64,000 bases of DNA from Halogeometricum sp. S1BR25-6 (GCF_031624495.1 NZ_JAMQOP010000002.1:1-64000), one strand, 5' to 3'. Positions 32,467 through 42,215 are shown, numbered from the stretch's first letter. Made by a program: numbers and translations. The notes: a model not told the origin generated them from the letters alone.

Positions 32467-33873
32467 TCAGTCGTCGCCGAGGATGCCCCGGTGCGTCATC
32501 TTCTCGGGGTCGAGCACCTCGTCGGCCTCCTCCTCGGAGAGGTAGCCCTTGTCGACGACGACTTCTCGGACGGTCTTGCCCTCCTTCAGCGCCGTCTTCG
32601 CGACCTCGCTCGCCTTGTCGTAGCCGATGGTCGGGTTCAGGGCGGTGGCCAGCGCCATCGAGCGCTCGACCTGTTCCTCGCAGACCTCCTCGTTGGCTTC
32701 GAGTTTGCGGACGAACTTCGTCCCGAACGTCTCGGCGGCGTTCGAGAGCATCTGCGTCGATTCGAGGACGTTGTGCGCGATGACGGGCTTGTAGAGGTTG
32801 AGGTCTATCTGCCCCTCGGCGGCGCCGGCGGAGACGGCGGCGTCGTTGCCGACGACCTGCTTGTGGACCTGGTTCACCGCTTCGGCGACGACCGGGTTGA
32901 TCTTCCCGGGCATGATTGAGCTTCCGGGCTGGTTCTCGGGTTGCTCTATCTCGCCGAGGCCGTTGCGCGGGCCGGAGGCGAGCAGGCGCAGGTCGTTGGC
33001 TATCTTGTTCAGCGAGCCGGCGACCGTTCTGAGCGCGCCGTGCGCCTCGCTCATCGCGTCGTGGGCCGCCTGCGCCTCGAAGTGGTCGTCGGCCTCGCGG
33101 AACTCGATGCCCGTCTCCTCGGAGATGTACTCGGCCGCTTTCTCGGGGAACTCGGGGTGGGTGTTCAGCCCGGTGCCGACCGCGGTGCCGCCGAGCGCGA
33201 GTTCCGAGAGGTGCTCGCGGACGTTGTCGAGGCGGCCGAGGCCCTTCTCGACCTGCGTGCGGTAGCCGCCGAACTCCTGTCCGAGCGTGATGGGCGTCGC
33301 GTCCTGCAGGTGGGTGCGGCCCGTCTTGACCACGCCCGAGAACTCCTCCTCCTTCGCTTCGAGCGACTCCCGGAGGGTGTCGAGGGCGGGCAGGAGGTCC
33401 TTCTCGACCGCTTCGAGCGCGGAGACGTGCATCGCCGTCGGGATGACGTCGTTCGAGGACTGCCCGTAGTTGACGTGGTCGTTCGGGTGGACGACCCGGT
33501 CGCCGATGTCCTCGCCCATCAACTCGGCGGCGCGGTTGGCGATGACCTCGTTGGCGTTCATGTTCGAGGAGGTACCCGACCCTGTCTGGAACACGTCGAC
33601 GGGGAACTGGTCGTCGTGTTCGCCGGCGATGACCTCGTCGGCGGCCTCGACGATGGCGTCGGCCTTCTCCGCTTCGAGGAGTCCGAGGTCGCGGTTCGCC
33701 TGCGCGGCCCCCTTCTTCACGACGCCCAGCGCGCGGACGAACCGACGGCTGAACGTGATACCTGAGATGGGGAAGTTCTCGACGGCCCGTTGGGTCTGCG
33801 CTCCCCAGTAGGCGTCCGCTGGCACCTGCATCTCTCCGAGACTGTCCCGTTCGGTACGGAAGTCCTCGCTCAT
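32467..33873 (-). CDS. fumC: Class II fumarate hydratase
   Basis: Interconverts fumarate and malate in the citric acid cycle; iron-sulfur-free class II enzyme. The 468-residue protein shows the signature GSSIMPGKINPVVAEAVNQV, the catalytic-region TGRTHLQDATPITLGQEF, the N-terminal DSLGEMQVPADAYWGAQTQR and QTGSGTSSNMNANEVIAN. Length is normal. The ATG lies ~28 bases from GTTTTACG on the minus strand, consistent with leaderless expression. Its upstream gap of 350 bases is shared with the divergent ABC transporter operon. Confidence 0.95.
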   Translation of the reverse strand: MSEDFRTERDSLGEMQVPADAYWGAQTQRAVENFPISGITFSRRFVRALGVVKKGAAQANRDLGLLEAEKADAIVEAADEVIAGEHDDQFPVDVFQTGSGTSSNMNANEVIANRAAELMGEDIGDRVVHPNDHVNYGQSSNDVIPTAMHVSALEAVEKDLLPALDTLRESLEAKEEEFSGVVKTGRTHLQDATPITLGQEFGGYRTQVEKGLGRLDNVREHLSELALGGTAVGTGLNTHPEFPEKAAEYISEETGIEFREADDHFEAQAAHDAMSEAHGALRTVAGSLNKIANDLRLLASGPRNGLGEIEQPENQPGSSIMPGKINPVVAEAVNQVHKQVVGNDAAVSAGAAEGQIDLNLYKPVIAHNVLESTQMLSNAAETFGTKFVRKLEANEEVCEEQVERSMALATALNPTIGYDKASEVAKTALKEGKTVREVVVDKGYLSEEEADEVLDPEKMTHRGILGDD

Positions 33874-34223
33874 ATCTCGGGGGACGACGGGTGCCCGCGT
33901 AAAACCGTTGGTCCCGGTTCCATTCGTCCCCCAGCACGCCCGAGCAGCCGTTTCACGAACCGAAACCAATCTTTCGGGAACTGGAACGAAACATCGGTCG
34001 AGCGGCTCGAAAGACGATTGTTCGGAGAGATTTTCTTCGCCGTCGTCAGCAAAGACCTGTCGGGTAATTTATTAATATCGACGATACCTGACCGGAGTCA
34101 GTCGATTTAGTGTATGATATTCTTTGGCTATATATCGATTCACTCATATATCAGTAAAGACCGGAAATGTTTAACTAAACCATGCGGTAATGGTTTACGC
34201 GCAACTGTCAACGACAAATTACC
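33874..34223. other. AT-rich divergent intergenic region (fumC / ABC operon)
   Basis: 350 bases without a gene. Next to fumC there is a TATA-like box for that gene (~33900). The right half (34060-34220) is much richer in A+T than the surroundings (TAATTTATTAATATC, GGCTATATATCG, CTCATATATCAG) and holds several possible TATA boxes. The 34170-34197 operator-like palindrome of the ABC operon is at its right end. No ORF here looks real. Confidence 0.6.
34170..34197 (+). promoter_or_regulatory. TATA box and palindromic operator of the sugar ABC operon
   Basis: TTTAACTA (34170-34177) is a TATA-like box. TAAACCAT (34176-34183) and ATGGTTTA (34190-34197) form a perfect 8-bp inverted repeat with a 6-base GCGGTA spacer, lying between the box and the predicted start site (~34200). 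A protein bound there would block transcription. The sequence differs from the TACT(N)GAGTA site known for TrmB in Halobacterium. No regulator gene is adjacent. Confidence 0.6.
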
Positions 34224-35609
34224 ATGAACGAAAACACTACCGACGACGGACTTTCCCGACGCACGTATCTCCGACTCAGCGGTCTGGCCGGGGCCGGCAT
34301 GGCGGGACTCGCCGGCTGTTCGAGCGGCGGCGGCGAGGGGACCGAGACGGAGACGACACAGGCGGGCGGCGAGGGGACGAGCGGCGAGTCCACCGAGACG
34401 ACGACCGAAGGGAGCGGCGGCAGCGGCAACGCGCTCGAACTCGTCCACTGGTGGACGGCCGGCGGCGAGCAGGACGCGCTGAACGCGCTTTTGGAGGGGT
34501 TCAAGCAGGAGTACCCCGACGTGCAGGTCAACAACAACCCGGCGCCCGGCGGCGCGGGGTCGGCGCTCGACACGGTCGTCAAGAACCGCGTGCTCAACCA
34601 GAACCCGCCGAGCACGTTCCAGATTTGGCCGGGTAAGGCGCTCACCCAGTACGTCGAGGGCGACGTGCTGAACACGCTGGGCGACTCGGTGTGGAGCCAG
34701 GACATGCGCGACGCCTACCGGCAGGGCGTCCAGCAACTCGCCCAACCGGCGGGTAACTACGTCGCGGTGCCGCTCAACATCCACCGGCTCAACAACCTCT
34801 TCTACAATACGGCGGTCCTCGAGGAGGCGGGCGTCGACCCCTCCAACCTCTCGAACCCCGCGGCGGTTACCGACGCGCTCGGCACCGTCGCAGAGAACAC
34901 CGACGCGGTGCCGATGGCCCACCAGACGCAGTCGCCGTGGTCGTCCGTCCAACTGTGGGAGACCATCTTCCTCGGGTCCAACGGCGTCGACGCGTACAAC
35001 GACGCCATCGTGAACGGCAACATCGGTCAGCACGAGAGCGCGGTCAGCGAGTCGCTCCAGACGCTGAAGGACTACCACCAGCACTTCAACGACGACGCCG
35101 GCTCCATCTCGTGGGACCAGGCGAACAGCAAGGTCGTCAACGGCAACGCCGCGTTCATCCACCAGGGCGACTGGGCGGCGGGGCAGTACAAGTCCGCCTC
35201 GGACTTCGAGTACGAGAGCGACTGGAACATGGTCCCGTTCCCGGGCACCGGTTCGATGTACTCTGTCGTGACCGACTCGTTCGTCTTCCCGAAGAACAAC
35301 CCGTCGCCGGACGCGACGCGGAAGTTCCTGAGCTACTGCGGCACCGTCGACGCCCAGGAGCGGTTCAACCCCATCAAGGGTTCCATCCCGCCCCGAACCG
35401 ACGTGCCGGCCGACCAGTTCGGGCCGTTCCTCTCCTCGCAGATAGAGGACTTCAAGAACTCCGAGACCCAGCCGCCGACCATCGCGCACGGGACGGCGGT
35501 CACCCCGGACGTCCACGGCAACATCGACGAGGCGTTCGCGGGCTTCAACGAGCAGTGGAACGTCGAATCGACGACCACCGCGCTCGTGAACGCCTTCCCG
35601 TCCAACTAA
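34224..35609 (+). CDS. Sugar-type ABC transporter substrate-binding lipoprotein (Tat-exported)
   Basis: A 461-residue family 1 extracellular binding protein. The twin arginine of LSRRTYLRLSG (residues 12-13) and the lipobox LAGLAGC (Cys32) mark Tat export and lipid anchoring. A Ser/Thr/Gly/Glu linker runs to ~residue 68. The binding fold starts LELVHWWTAGGEQDALNALL and includes FNIHRLNN-like NIHRLNNLFYNTAVLEEAG, FIHQGDWAAGQYK and IPPRTDVPADQF, resembling glucose-binding proteins of the GlcS/GtsA type. The substrate is probably a sugar, plausibly glucose, but this is inferred. First gene of a four-gene operon. Confidence 0.88.
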   Translation: MNENTTDDGLSRRTYLRLSGLAGAGMAGLAGCSSGGGEGTETETTQAGGEGTSGESTETTTEGSGGSGNALELVHWWTAGGEQDALNALLEGFKQEYPDVQVNNNPAPGGAGSALDTVVKNRVLNQNPPSTFQIWPGKALTQYVEGDVLNTLGDSVWSQDMRDAYRQGVQQLAQPAGNYVAVPLNIHRLNNLFYNTAVLEEAGVDPSNLSNPAAVTDALGTVAENTDAVPMAHQTQSPWSSVQLWETIFLGSNGVDAYNDAIVNGNIGQHESAVSESLQTLKDYHQHFNDDAGSISWDQANSKVVNGNAAFIHQGDWAAGQYKSASDFEYESDWNMVPFPGTGSMYSVVTDSFVFPKNNPSPDATRKFLSYCGTVDAQERFNPIKGSIPPRTDVPADQFGPFLSSQIEDFKNSETQPPTIAHGTAVTPDVHGNIDEAFAGFNEQWNVESTTTALVNAFPSN

Positions 35610-35618
35610 CGGGCGACG

Positions 35619-36635
35619 ATGCTCGAATCACTCTTTCGACGACTCGCGACCCGCGGCGGCGAAGGGAGCGACCCGAGCGACAGCGACGGCGACGTTCGGA
35701 CCGACGGCGGCACCGTCACGCAGACGGCGGGGTCGACCGAACAGTCCCAGCGCTCGTGGCGCGAGTCGGAGTTCGTCCGCTCGCTCCCCTTCTGGCTCCC
35801 GCCGGCGCTCCTCATGGGCCTGTTCGTCTACGGCGCCATCGGCTGGAACGCGGTCATCTCGCTGACCGAGTGGGAGGGGTTCGGCAGTCCCGACTACGGC
35901 AACCTCGATTTCTCGATGTACGGGCGGATGCTGGCGGACCCGACGTTCGTCGCGGCCGCGCGCAACACCGTCGTTCTGCTGGTCGCGTTCACCGTCGTCT
36001 CGCTGGTGGTCGGTCTCCTCGTCGCCATCCTCGTCGACCGGGGCATCCGCTTCGAGAACACGCTGCGGACCATCTACCTCCTGCCGATGAGCCTGTCGTT
36101 CGTCGTGACGGCCATCTTCTGGGCGTGGATGTACAACCCTGAGTTCGGCCTCATCAACGTCCTTCTCAGGAGTACCGGCCTCGGCTTCCTCGCGAACGAC
36201 TGGATCAGCGACCCGAACACGAAGCTCGCGGCGGTCATCTTCGCGCTGATGTGGCAGTTCAGCGGCTACTGCATGGTCGTCTACCTCGCCGGTCTGCGCG
36301 CCATCCCGAGCGACCAGTTCGAGGCGGCGCGCATCGACGGCGCCTCGACGCTCCGCATGTACTGGCGCGTCATCATCCCGCAACTGCGCGCCTCGACGAT
36401 GAGCGCCGCCGTCGTGCTGATGGTGTTCGCGCTGAAGGCGTTCGACTTCCTCTACGTCATGTTCGGTGACACGCCGGGCCCCTCGACGGACATCCTCGCG
36501 ACGATGATGTTCCGCGAGGCGTTCAGCTCCTCGAACTGGGCGTATGGGGCGGCCATCGCAACCGTGCTGTTCGGACTCGCGTTGGTGGTCATCGGCCCCT
36601 ACCTGTACGTGCAGTACCAGCGGGGTGACCTATGA
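35619..36635 (+). CDS. Sugar-type ABC transporter permease (MalF-like)
   Basis: A 338-residue permease with a ~50-residue disordered acidic cytoplasmic N-terminus and six membrane helices from residue ~60. The EAA coupling loop that contacts the ATPase is FEAARIDGASTLRMYWRVII. It begins 9 bases after the binding-protein stop and overlaps the next permease gene by four bases (ATGA), so both are made in equal amounts. It forms one half of the transmembrane channel. Confidence 0.9.
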   Translation: MLESLFRRLATRGGEGSDPSDSDGDVRTDGGTVTQTAGSTEQSQRSWRESEFVRSLPFWLPPALLMGLFVYGAIGWNAVISLTEWEGFGSPDYGNLDFSMYGRMLADPTFVAAARNTVVLLVAFTVVSLVVGLLVAILVDRGIRFENTLRTIYLLPMSLSFVVTAIFWAWMYNPEFGLINVLLRSTGLGFLANDWISDPNTKLAAVIFALMWQFSGYCMVVYLAGLRAIPSDQFEAARIDGASTLRMYWRVIIPQLRASTMSAAVVLMVFALKAFDFLYVMFGDTPGPSTDILATMMFREAFSSSNWAYGAAIATVLFGLALVVIGPYLYVQYQRGDL

Positions 36636-37531
36636 GCGCAGACACCGAGGACGGACGCTTCCCGAGCGTCTCCCGCATCGCGCTGTACGCCGTTCTCGTC
36701 GCGATGGCGCTGTTCTACCTCGCGCCGCTGGAGACGGGGCTGATGACGGCCATCAAGACGCAGGACGCGTTCTTCTCGTCGACGCCGTTCGTGCCGCCGT
36801 TCGGCGACGGCTTCACGCTCGAACCGTGGTACGAGGCGTGGGCGACGATGCAGGGTCCGCTCACGGACTTCTCCGGCGCGCTGTACAACAGCGCGTTCGT
36901 CGCCATCCCGGCGACGGTGCTGTCGGGCCTCATCGGGTCCGTGGCGGCGTACGGGCTGACGAACCTCAACTGGCGCGGACAGGCCGGCGTGCTGATGCTG
37001 TTCGTCGCCGGGATGTTCGTCCCGTACCAGTCCGTGCTCGTCCCGCTGACGCGCTTTTGGACCATCGTCGGCCTGCAGAACTACCTGGCCGGCGTGCCGT
37101 TCCTCGCCCAGCGGGTCGGACTCATCGAACTCGTCGTCACGCACACGGCCTACGGGATACCCATCTGCACCATCCTGTTCCGGTCGTACTACGCGAGCTT
37201 CGACGAGTCGATGCTGGAGGCGGCGCGCATCGACGGCGCGACGTTCTCGCGCATCTACCGGCGCATCATCTTCCCGCTGTCGAAGCCGATGTTCGCGGTG
37301 GTGCTCATCTACCAGTTCACGCAGGTGTGGAACGACTTCCTGTTCGCGCTGGTGTTGGTGTCCTCGCCGACGAGCGAGGTGGCGACGATCGCGCTGAACA
37401 AACTCCAGGGCTCGATGGTCCAGCAGTACAACGTCCAGATGGCCGCCGCGTTCGTCGCGGCACTCCCGACGCTCTTGGTGTACGTCCTGTTCGGCGACCA
37501 GTTCGCCGAAGGGGTCGCAGGTGAAACATAG
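36632..37531 (+). CDS. Sugar-type ABC transporter permease (MalG-like)
   Basis: A 299-residue second permease with six membrane helices. The EAA loop reads LEAARIDGATFSRIYRRIIF, close to that of its partner. The N-terminal helix (IALYAVLVAMALFYLAPL) is followed by a ~50-residue external loop, as in MalG-type subunits. The ATGA overlap with the first permease gene and the one-base gap to the ATPase gene indicate a single transcript. Confidence 0.9.
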   Translation: MSADTEDGRFPSVSRIALYAVLVAMALFYLAPLETGLMTAIKTQDAFFSSTPFVPPFGDGFTLEPWYEAWATMQGPLTDFSGALYNSAFVAIPATVLSGLIGSVAAYGLTNLNWRGQAGVLMLFVAGMFVPYQSVLVPLTRFWTIVGLQNYLAGVPFLAQRVGLIELVVTHTAYGIPICTILFRSYYASFDESMLEAARIDGATFSRIYRRIIFPLSKPMFAVVLIYQFTQVWNDFLFALVLVSSPTSEVATIALNKLQGSMVQQYNVQMAAAFVAALPTLLVYVLFGDQFAEGVAGET

Positions 37532-37532
37532 C

Positions 37533-38672
37533 ATGGCAGAACTCACACTCGATCACGTTACGAAGGTGTACGACGACGACGGCTCGGACATCGTCGCGGT
37601 CGACGACGTCTCGATAGACATCCCCGACGGCGAGTTTCTCGTCCTCGTCGGCCCCTCGGGGTGCGGGAAATCCACCACGCTCCGGATGATAGCGGGGCTG
37701 GAGACGGTCTCCAGCGGCGACATCCGCCTCGGCGGCGACGTCGTTACCGGGCGCCCCCCGCGCGAACGCGACATCGCGATGGTGTTCCAGTCGTACGCGC
37801 TGTACCCGCACATGACCGTCCGCCAGAACATGTCGTTCGGCCTCGAAGAGTCGACCGACATGGCCGACGGCGAGATATCGTCGGTGGTCACCGACACCGC
37901 CGAGATGCTGAGCATCGGCAACCTGCTCGACCGGAAACCCGGCGAACTCTCGGGCGGGCAGCAACAGCGCGTCGCCCTCGGCCGCGCCATCGTGCGCGAC
38001 CCGAAGGTGTTCCTGATGGACGAACCGCTCTCCAATCTGGACGCCAAACTCCGCTCGCAGATGCGCACGGAGCTGCAGCGCCTACAGGAGGACCTCGGCG
38101 TCACCACCGTCTACGTCACGCACGACCAGACGGAGGCGATGACGATGGGCGACCGCATCGCCATCCTCAACGACGGCATCCTCCAGCAGGTGGCGACGCC
38201 CCTCGAAGCGTACCACCAACCCGCGAACCTGTTCGTCGCGGGGTTCATCGGCGAACCCTCGATGAACTTCTTCGAGATGGAGGTGCAGGGCGACCGGTTG
38301 AGCGGCGACCAACTCGACTACCCCATCTCGCAGGAGACGCGCGAGGCCATCGGCGACGCGACGAACGTCACGCTGGGCATCCGCCCGGAGGACGTGCAAC
38401 TGGTCGACGAGGGACAGGGCGACCACGACTTCGGCACCGTCGTCGACGTCGTCGAACCGATGGGCAACGAGAACAACGTCTACCTCTCGTTCGAGACGGA
38501 CGACCCAGCGGACTTCGTGGCGACCATCGACGGGATGCGGAGCCTCGACGCCGGGCAACCGGTCGTCGCTCGTATCCCCGAGGACGCCGTCCACCTGTTC
38601 GACACCGACACGGGTGAGACGCTGAAGAATCGCTCGCTCGCCGAACTCGAAGAGAACGAACCGCGCGTCTGA
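37533..38672 (+). CDS. Sugar-type ABC transporter ATP-binding protein (MalK/UgpC-like)
   Basis: A 379-residue ATPase that powers the importer. Motifs in order: Walker A GPSGCGKSTTL (residues ~38-48), Q-loop MVFQSYALYPHMTV, signature LSGGQQQRVALGRA, Walker B VFLMDEPLSNLDAKLR, and H-loop THDQTEAM. The C-terminal ~130 residues are a TOBE/MalK-type regulatory domain with LGIRPEDVQLVDE. Proteins of this kind may serve several importers. ATG at 37533 was chosen; a GTG 12 bases upstream overlaps the permease stop. The operon ends here, 15 bases before the first dispersed hairpin element. Confidence 0.92.
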   Translation: MAELTLDHVTKVYDDDGSDIVAVDDVSIDIPDGEFLVLVGPSGCGKSTTLRMIAGLETVSSGDIRLGGDVVTGRPPRERDIAMVFQSYALYPHMTVRQNMSFGLEESTDMADGEISSVVTDTAEMLSIGNLLDRKPGELSGGQQQRVALGRAIVRDPKVFLMDEPLSNLDAKLRSQMRTELQRLQEDLGVTTVYVTHDQTEAMTMGDRIAILNDGILQQVATPLEAYHQPANLFVAGFIGEPSMNFFEMEVQGDRLSGDQLDYPISQETREAIGDATNVTLGIRPEDVQLVDEGQGDHDFGTVVDVVEPMGNENNVYLSFETDDPADFVATIDGMRSLDAGQPVVARIPEDAVHLFDTDTGETLKNRSLAELEENEPRV

Positions 38673-38687
38673 GCGGACCGCTCCGTT

Positions 38688-38769
38688 ATAGTAGCGTCTG
38701 CACGTCTCCACACACTCGACCGCACGACGGCGTGCGGTCGGATGAGTACACAGTTGCAGACGCTACTAT
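38688..38769 (+). repeat. Dispersed hairpin element, copy 1
   Basis: An 82-base element bounded by perfect 15-bp inverted repeats, ATAGTAGCGTCTGCA (38688-38702) and TGCAGACGCTACTAT (38755-38769). The 52-base centre holds a second perfect 9-bp stem, CGACCGCAC/GTGCGGTCG, flanked by ACTC/GAGT. Copy 2 at 63364 differs in only 4 of 82 positions. It lies between the convergent ABC ATPase and bolA genes. No target-site duplication is evident. It could be a miniature transposable element, a 3' processing or terminator module, or a small RNA gene. Confidence 0.9.
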
Positions 38770-38781
38770 CGCTCTTCTTCC

Positions 38782-39051
38782 TCACGCCGACTCGCTCGCC
38801 GCCTCGTACTCCTCGGGCGTGTACGTCTTCAACTCCATCGCGTGGATGTCCGTCGTCATCGACTCCCCGAGGGCGTCGTACACCATCTGGTGCTGTTGGA
38901 CGAGCGTCTTCCCGTCGAACGCCGGCGAGACGATGACGGCCGCGAAGTGGGCGTCCTCGTGCTCCTCGTCCGGAACCCGGGGGAGCGTCACCGTCGCCTC
39001 CGCGTCCTCGATACCCGACTCGATGAGTCGTTCGACTTCTGCTGTCTCCAT
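38782..39051 (-). CDS. BolA family protein
   Basis: An 89-residue protein of the BolA family (class II KH-like fold). Typical features are the N-terminal helix TAEVERLIESGIEDAEATV, then the FDGKTLVQQHQMVYDALGE region with the conserved histidine, and IHAMELKTYTPEEYEA at the end. BolA proteins act with monothiol glutaredoxins in iron-sulfur cluster handling; in archaea the partner is unclear. The ATG was chosen since the longer frame upstream overlaps noncoding sequence. It is convergent with the ABC operon across the dispersed hairpin element. Confidence 0.85.
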   Translation of the reverse strand: METAEVERLIESGIEDAEATVTLPRVPDEEHEDAHFAAVIVSPAFDGKTLVQQHQMVYDALGESMTTDIHAMELKTYTPEEYEAASESA

Positions 39052-39344
39052 ACCCGCCGGTGGGGTCGCCGCCGGATAAAGTCCTCCGGGAGCGACCGGT
39101 CCGTCCGCCCGCGTCCTCTCAACCGCCGCCTCTGGAGTCAGAGGTGATAACCGACGAGGAACGAACGTAACCACCCTACTGAGAGCAGAGCGCCCGAACC
39201 GAAATCGGGGCCGCTGGAGCGCGATGTGTTCGTACTGGTCACCGATTCTCGAATCGACAGCTCCGGCGTCGAACCGGATTTTAAAATCATATCTGATAAC
39301 CGACGGCGAACTGTTTTGACCCGAACTGTCATCGAACGAGTCAG

Positions 39345-41618
39345 ATGAACATCGCCCGCACGCTCGATGATCTGCTCCCCGACCGACTCCGGGGAAACTA
39401 CCTCGCGAAACTCGCCCTCCTGTTCGCCGTCGTCACGGTCGTCGTCGTCGCCGTCGGCGGCTACACGTACGTCACGGTCGCCGAGGAGGTGAGCGACTCG
39501 GCTCAACGGGACCTGCAGACGACCGCCACCCTCCAGTCCGAACAGCTCTCGGGGTGGATGACCCAGCAGCGACAGACCGCGCGGATGGTCTCGCGGTACA
39601 ACGTGTTCCAGACGGCGAACGACCCCGTCATCTCGCAGTACCTCCGCCGCGAACGGGCCGTCCTGCCCACCGCCGTGGCCGAGGTTCACTACGTCGACAC
39701 CGAGTACTCGAAGGTCGTCGCCAGTTCCCGCGAGGACGCCGTCGGCACCGCGCCGCTGCCCGAGGGGACCGAGTTCGTCGAGGGGTCGATGGAGATGCCC
39801 GTCGCCGACGACGTGTCGGTCACGCGACCGTACCGCCGCGACGGGCGGACACTGATGGCGTTCGTCAGCCCGGTCCAACTGAAATCGAACAAGGTGGTGA
39901 TGGTCGTCGCCGACGTGAGCTACGCCGAACTCACCCTCGACACCGCCGTCGACGGAAGCTTCGCGCAGGTCGTCACGACCGACGGGCGGGTCCAGTTCGA
40001 CGCCTCCGGGCGCGGCGACTACGGCGACTACGGCGTCGAGGACGCGACGGCGCTGACCGACGGCGCCGCCGGAAACGCCGGCGTCTACGAGGAGGCCGCC
40101 AACGGGGTGATGGACGAATCGCACCTCGTCGCCTACGCGCCCGTCGCCAACACCGACTTCGTTGCCGTCGTCCACGCCCCGAGCGTCGCGGTGTACGCGG
40201 TCGAATCGCAGGTCGGCGAGCAGTTGCTCGTCCTCCTCGGCGTCGTCGTCGCCGGCTTCGTCGCCCTCGGCGCCATCATTCACGCGACCACCGTCAGCCC
40301 CCTCGCCGCGCTGGCGGGGCGCGTCGAACGCCTCCGCGAGGGGGACCTCGACGTGTCGCTGCCGACGGGCCGCACCGACGAGTTCGGCTCCGTCGTCGAC
40401 GGGGTCGCGTCGCTCAGAGACGACCTCCGATCCCAGCGCGGGGACGCCCGCCGCTACAGCGACGTGATGAGCGAGGCGGCCGACGGCGACCTGACCGTCC
40501 GCATGGACGCCGACTCCGACTCCGCGGACATGCGGACCATCGCCGCCGCGTTCAACGAGATGACCGCGGAGTTGGAGGCGACGCTGCTCGCCCTCACGGC
40601 GTTCGGCGAGACGGTCGCGTCCGGCAGTTCCGGCGTCGCCGAGGGCGCCGCGGAGGTCAGCGCCGCCAGCGACGAAATCGCCCGCTCCGTCGAGCACATC
40701 TCCGCCGGCGCGCGCGAACAGGCCGACCACCTCTCGGACCTCTCCGGGGAGATGGGCTCGCTGTCGGCGTCGGTGCAAGAGGTGTCGGCGACGACCGACG
40801 ACTTGGCCGTCGGGTCCGCGCAGGTCGCCGGGCGGGCGGACGAGGGACACGGGGCGGCGAACGAGGCGCTCGACAGCGTCGAGGCCATCGAGGCGGAGAC
40901 GCGCGAGGCCGTCGCCTTGGTCGAGGACTTAGACGAGGAGATAGCCCGCATCAGCAGCGTCACCGGCGTCATCGCCGACCTCGCCGAGCAGACGAACATC
41001 CTCGCGCTGAACGCCTCTATCGAGGCCTCCCGGGCGGGCGAGGCGGGCGCCGGGTTCGCCGTCGTCGCCGAGGAGGTGAAACACCTCGCCGAGGAGACGG
41101 CGACGTACGCCGAGACCATCGAGACCCACGTCGAGACGCTCCAAGACAAGCGCGCCGAGGTGGTCGACGGCATCGAGGGGATGCGCGAACGGGTCGCGGC
41201 GGGAACCGACGACGTCGACGAGGCGCTCTCGTCGTTCGACGAGATAGCCGCCGGCGTGAGCCAGAACAGCGCGAGCGTCGAGGAAGTCGCGGCCGCGATG
41301 GACGAACAGACCGGCGCGGCCGACGAGGTGCTCTCGATGGCCGACGAACTCGCCGGCATCGGCGAGGAGACGACCGCCGAGGCGCAGAACGTCTCCGCGG
41401 CGACCGAACAGCAGACCGCGACGCTCGCCGACGTGGCCGACGGCGCGACCGACCTCGCCGACCGGGCGGGCGAACTCCGGGGGCTGCTCGCGGAGTTCCG
41501 CCTGACGGACGAGGCAGTGGACTTCGAGGGTGACCTCGGTCTCGACGCGCAGACGGCCGCCGCACTCGAAGACGCCGTCGGTGCGGTCGAGACGACGCCC
41601 GCCGCCTCCGACGACTGA
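39345..41618 (+). CDS. Membrane methyl-accepting transducer (haloarchaeal Htr type)
   Basis: A 757-residue chemoreceptor. One membrane helix at ~21-43 is followed by a large extracellular sensor domain (~44-285, probably Cache-like, with Tyr/Ser-rich loops) and a second helix at ~288-310. Two HAMP-like segments follow ([20 protein letters not shown] and [14 protein letters not shown]), then the coiled signalling hairpin. Its tip region is [20 protein letters not shown], and [17 protein letters not shown] is the methylation-associated helix. The ligand is unknown. No che genes are nearby, so it signals to a cluster elsewhere. The promoter region contains the palindromes CGATTCTCGAATCG and GATTTTAAAATC. 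Confidence 0.92.
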   Translation: MNIARTLDDLLPDRLRGNYLAKLALLFAVVTVVVVAVGGYTYVTVAEEVSDSAQRDLQTTATLQSEQLSGWMTQQRQTARMVSRYNVFQTANDPVISQYLRRERAVLPTAVAEVHYVDTEYSKVVASSREDAVGTAPLPEGTEFVEGSMEMPVADDVSVTRPYRRDGRTLMAFVSPVQLKSNKVVMVVADVSYAELTLDTAVDGSFAQVVTTDGRVQFDASGRGDYGDYGVEDATALTDGAAGNAGVYEEAANGVMDESHLVAYAPVANTDFVAVVHAPSVAVYAVESQVGEQLLVLLGVVVAGFVALGAIIHATTVSPLAALAGRVERLREGDLDVSLPTGRTDEFGSVVDGVASLRDDLRSQRGDARRYSDVMSEAADGDLTVRMDADSDSADMRTIAAAFNEMTAELEATLLALTAFGETVASGSSGVAEGAAEVSAASDEIARSVEHISAGAREQADHLSDLSGEMGSLSASVQEVSATTDDLAVGSAQVAGRADEGHGAANEALDSVEAIEAETREAVALVEDLDEEIARISSVTGVIADLAEQTNILALNASIEASRAGEAGAGFAVVAEEVKHLAEETATYAETIETHVETLQDKRAEVVDGIEGMRERVAAGTDDVDEALSSFDEIAAGVSQNSASVEEVAAAMDEQTGAADEVLSMADELAGIGEETTAEAQNVSAATEQQTATLADVADGATDLADRAGELRGLLAEFRLTDEAVDFEGDLGLDAQTAAALEDAVGAVETTPAASDD

Positions 41619-41669
41619 GCGGCGGCCGACGACGGGCTTTTCTCCCGACGCTCCGAGGACGGGCCTACC

Positions 41670-42188
41670 GTGTGCGATTCTTCCGGTTCGCCCGACCTGC
41701 CCGGTTCGTCCGACTCGCCCGACTCGCCGGACCGGCCCGAGGTCGTCGGCCGCGTCGAGCGACGTCTGTCAGCCGAACACGCAGACGTACTGGAAGCTCT
41801 CTCGGCCTGCGCGGACGCCGTTGCGGCCGAGTGGGGCGACGGAGGTGACAAAAATGATGGCGAGACCGCCGCCGAACGCCCCCCGCGGACGACCGACAGA
41901 GAGGCCGTCGGCCCCCCGCTTCACCGGGCGCTTGACGCCTCGGGACTGCTCGCGCACCTCCCGTGCGTCCTCTCGGACCTCGTGACGGCCGCCGGGCGTC
42001 CGATGCCCGCCTCGCCCGTCGCGGCGCCGCCGTACGTCGTCGTCACCAGCGAGGGCGTCCTCCTGCGGGCGTCGCTGGACGACGGTCGGTTGGTCGTCTC
42101 CCTCCGCGTCTTCGACATCGACCGGAGCGGCGGAGAACCCGGTTACGTCAGACGCGACGGCGTCGACCCGGCGGTCGAGTTCCGCTGA
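41670..42188 (+). CDS. Haloarchaeal hypothetical protein
   Basis: A 172-residue soluble protein. The first ~25 residues are a Ser/Pro/Asp repeat (SDSPDSPD), followed by a helical part with VERRLSAEHADVLEALSACAD and a second half that is beta-rich (PPYVVVTSEGVLLRASLDD, RLVVSLRVFDIDR). The order helix bundle then sheet is like other haloarchaea-specific families but I do not recognise it with confidence. The start is GTG close behind the transducer gene. It could be co-transcribed with it, though the 51-base gap gives no coupling. Confidence 0.6.
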   Translation: MCDSSGSPDLPGSSDSPDSPDRPEVVGRVERRLSAEHADVLEALSACADAVAAEWGDGGDKNDGETAAERPPRTTDREAVGPPLHRALDASGLLAHLPCVLSDLVTAAGRPMPASPVAAPPYVVVTSEGVLLRASLDDGRLVVSLRVFDIDRSGGEPGYVRRDGVDPAVEFR

Positions 42189-42215
42189 CCCGGCGCCGTC
42201 CGACTCCCCCGACGC

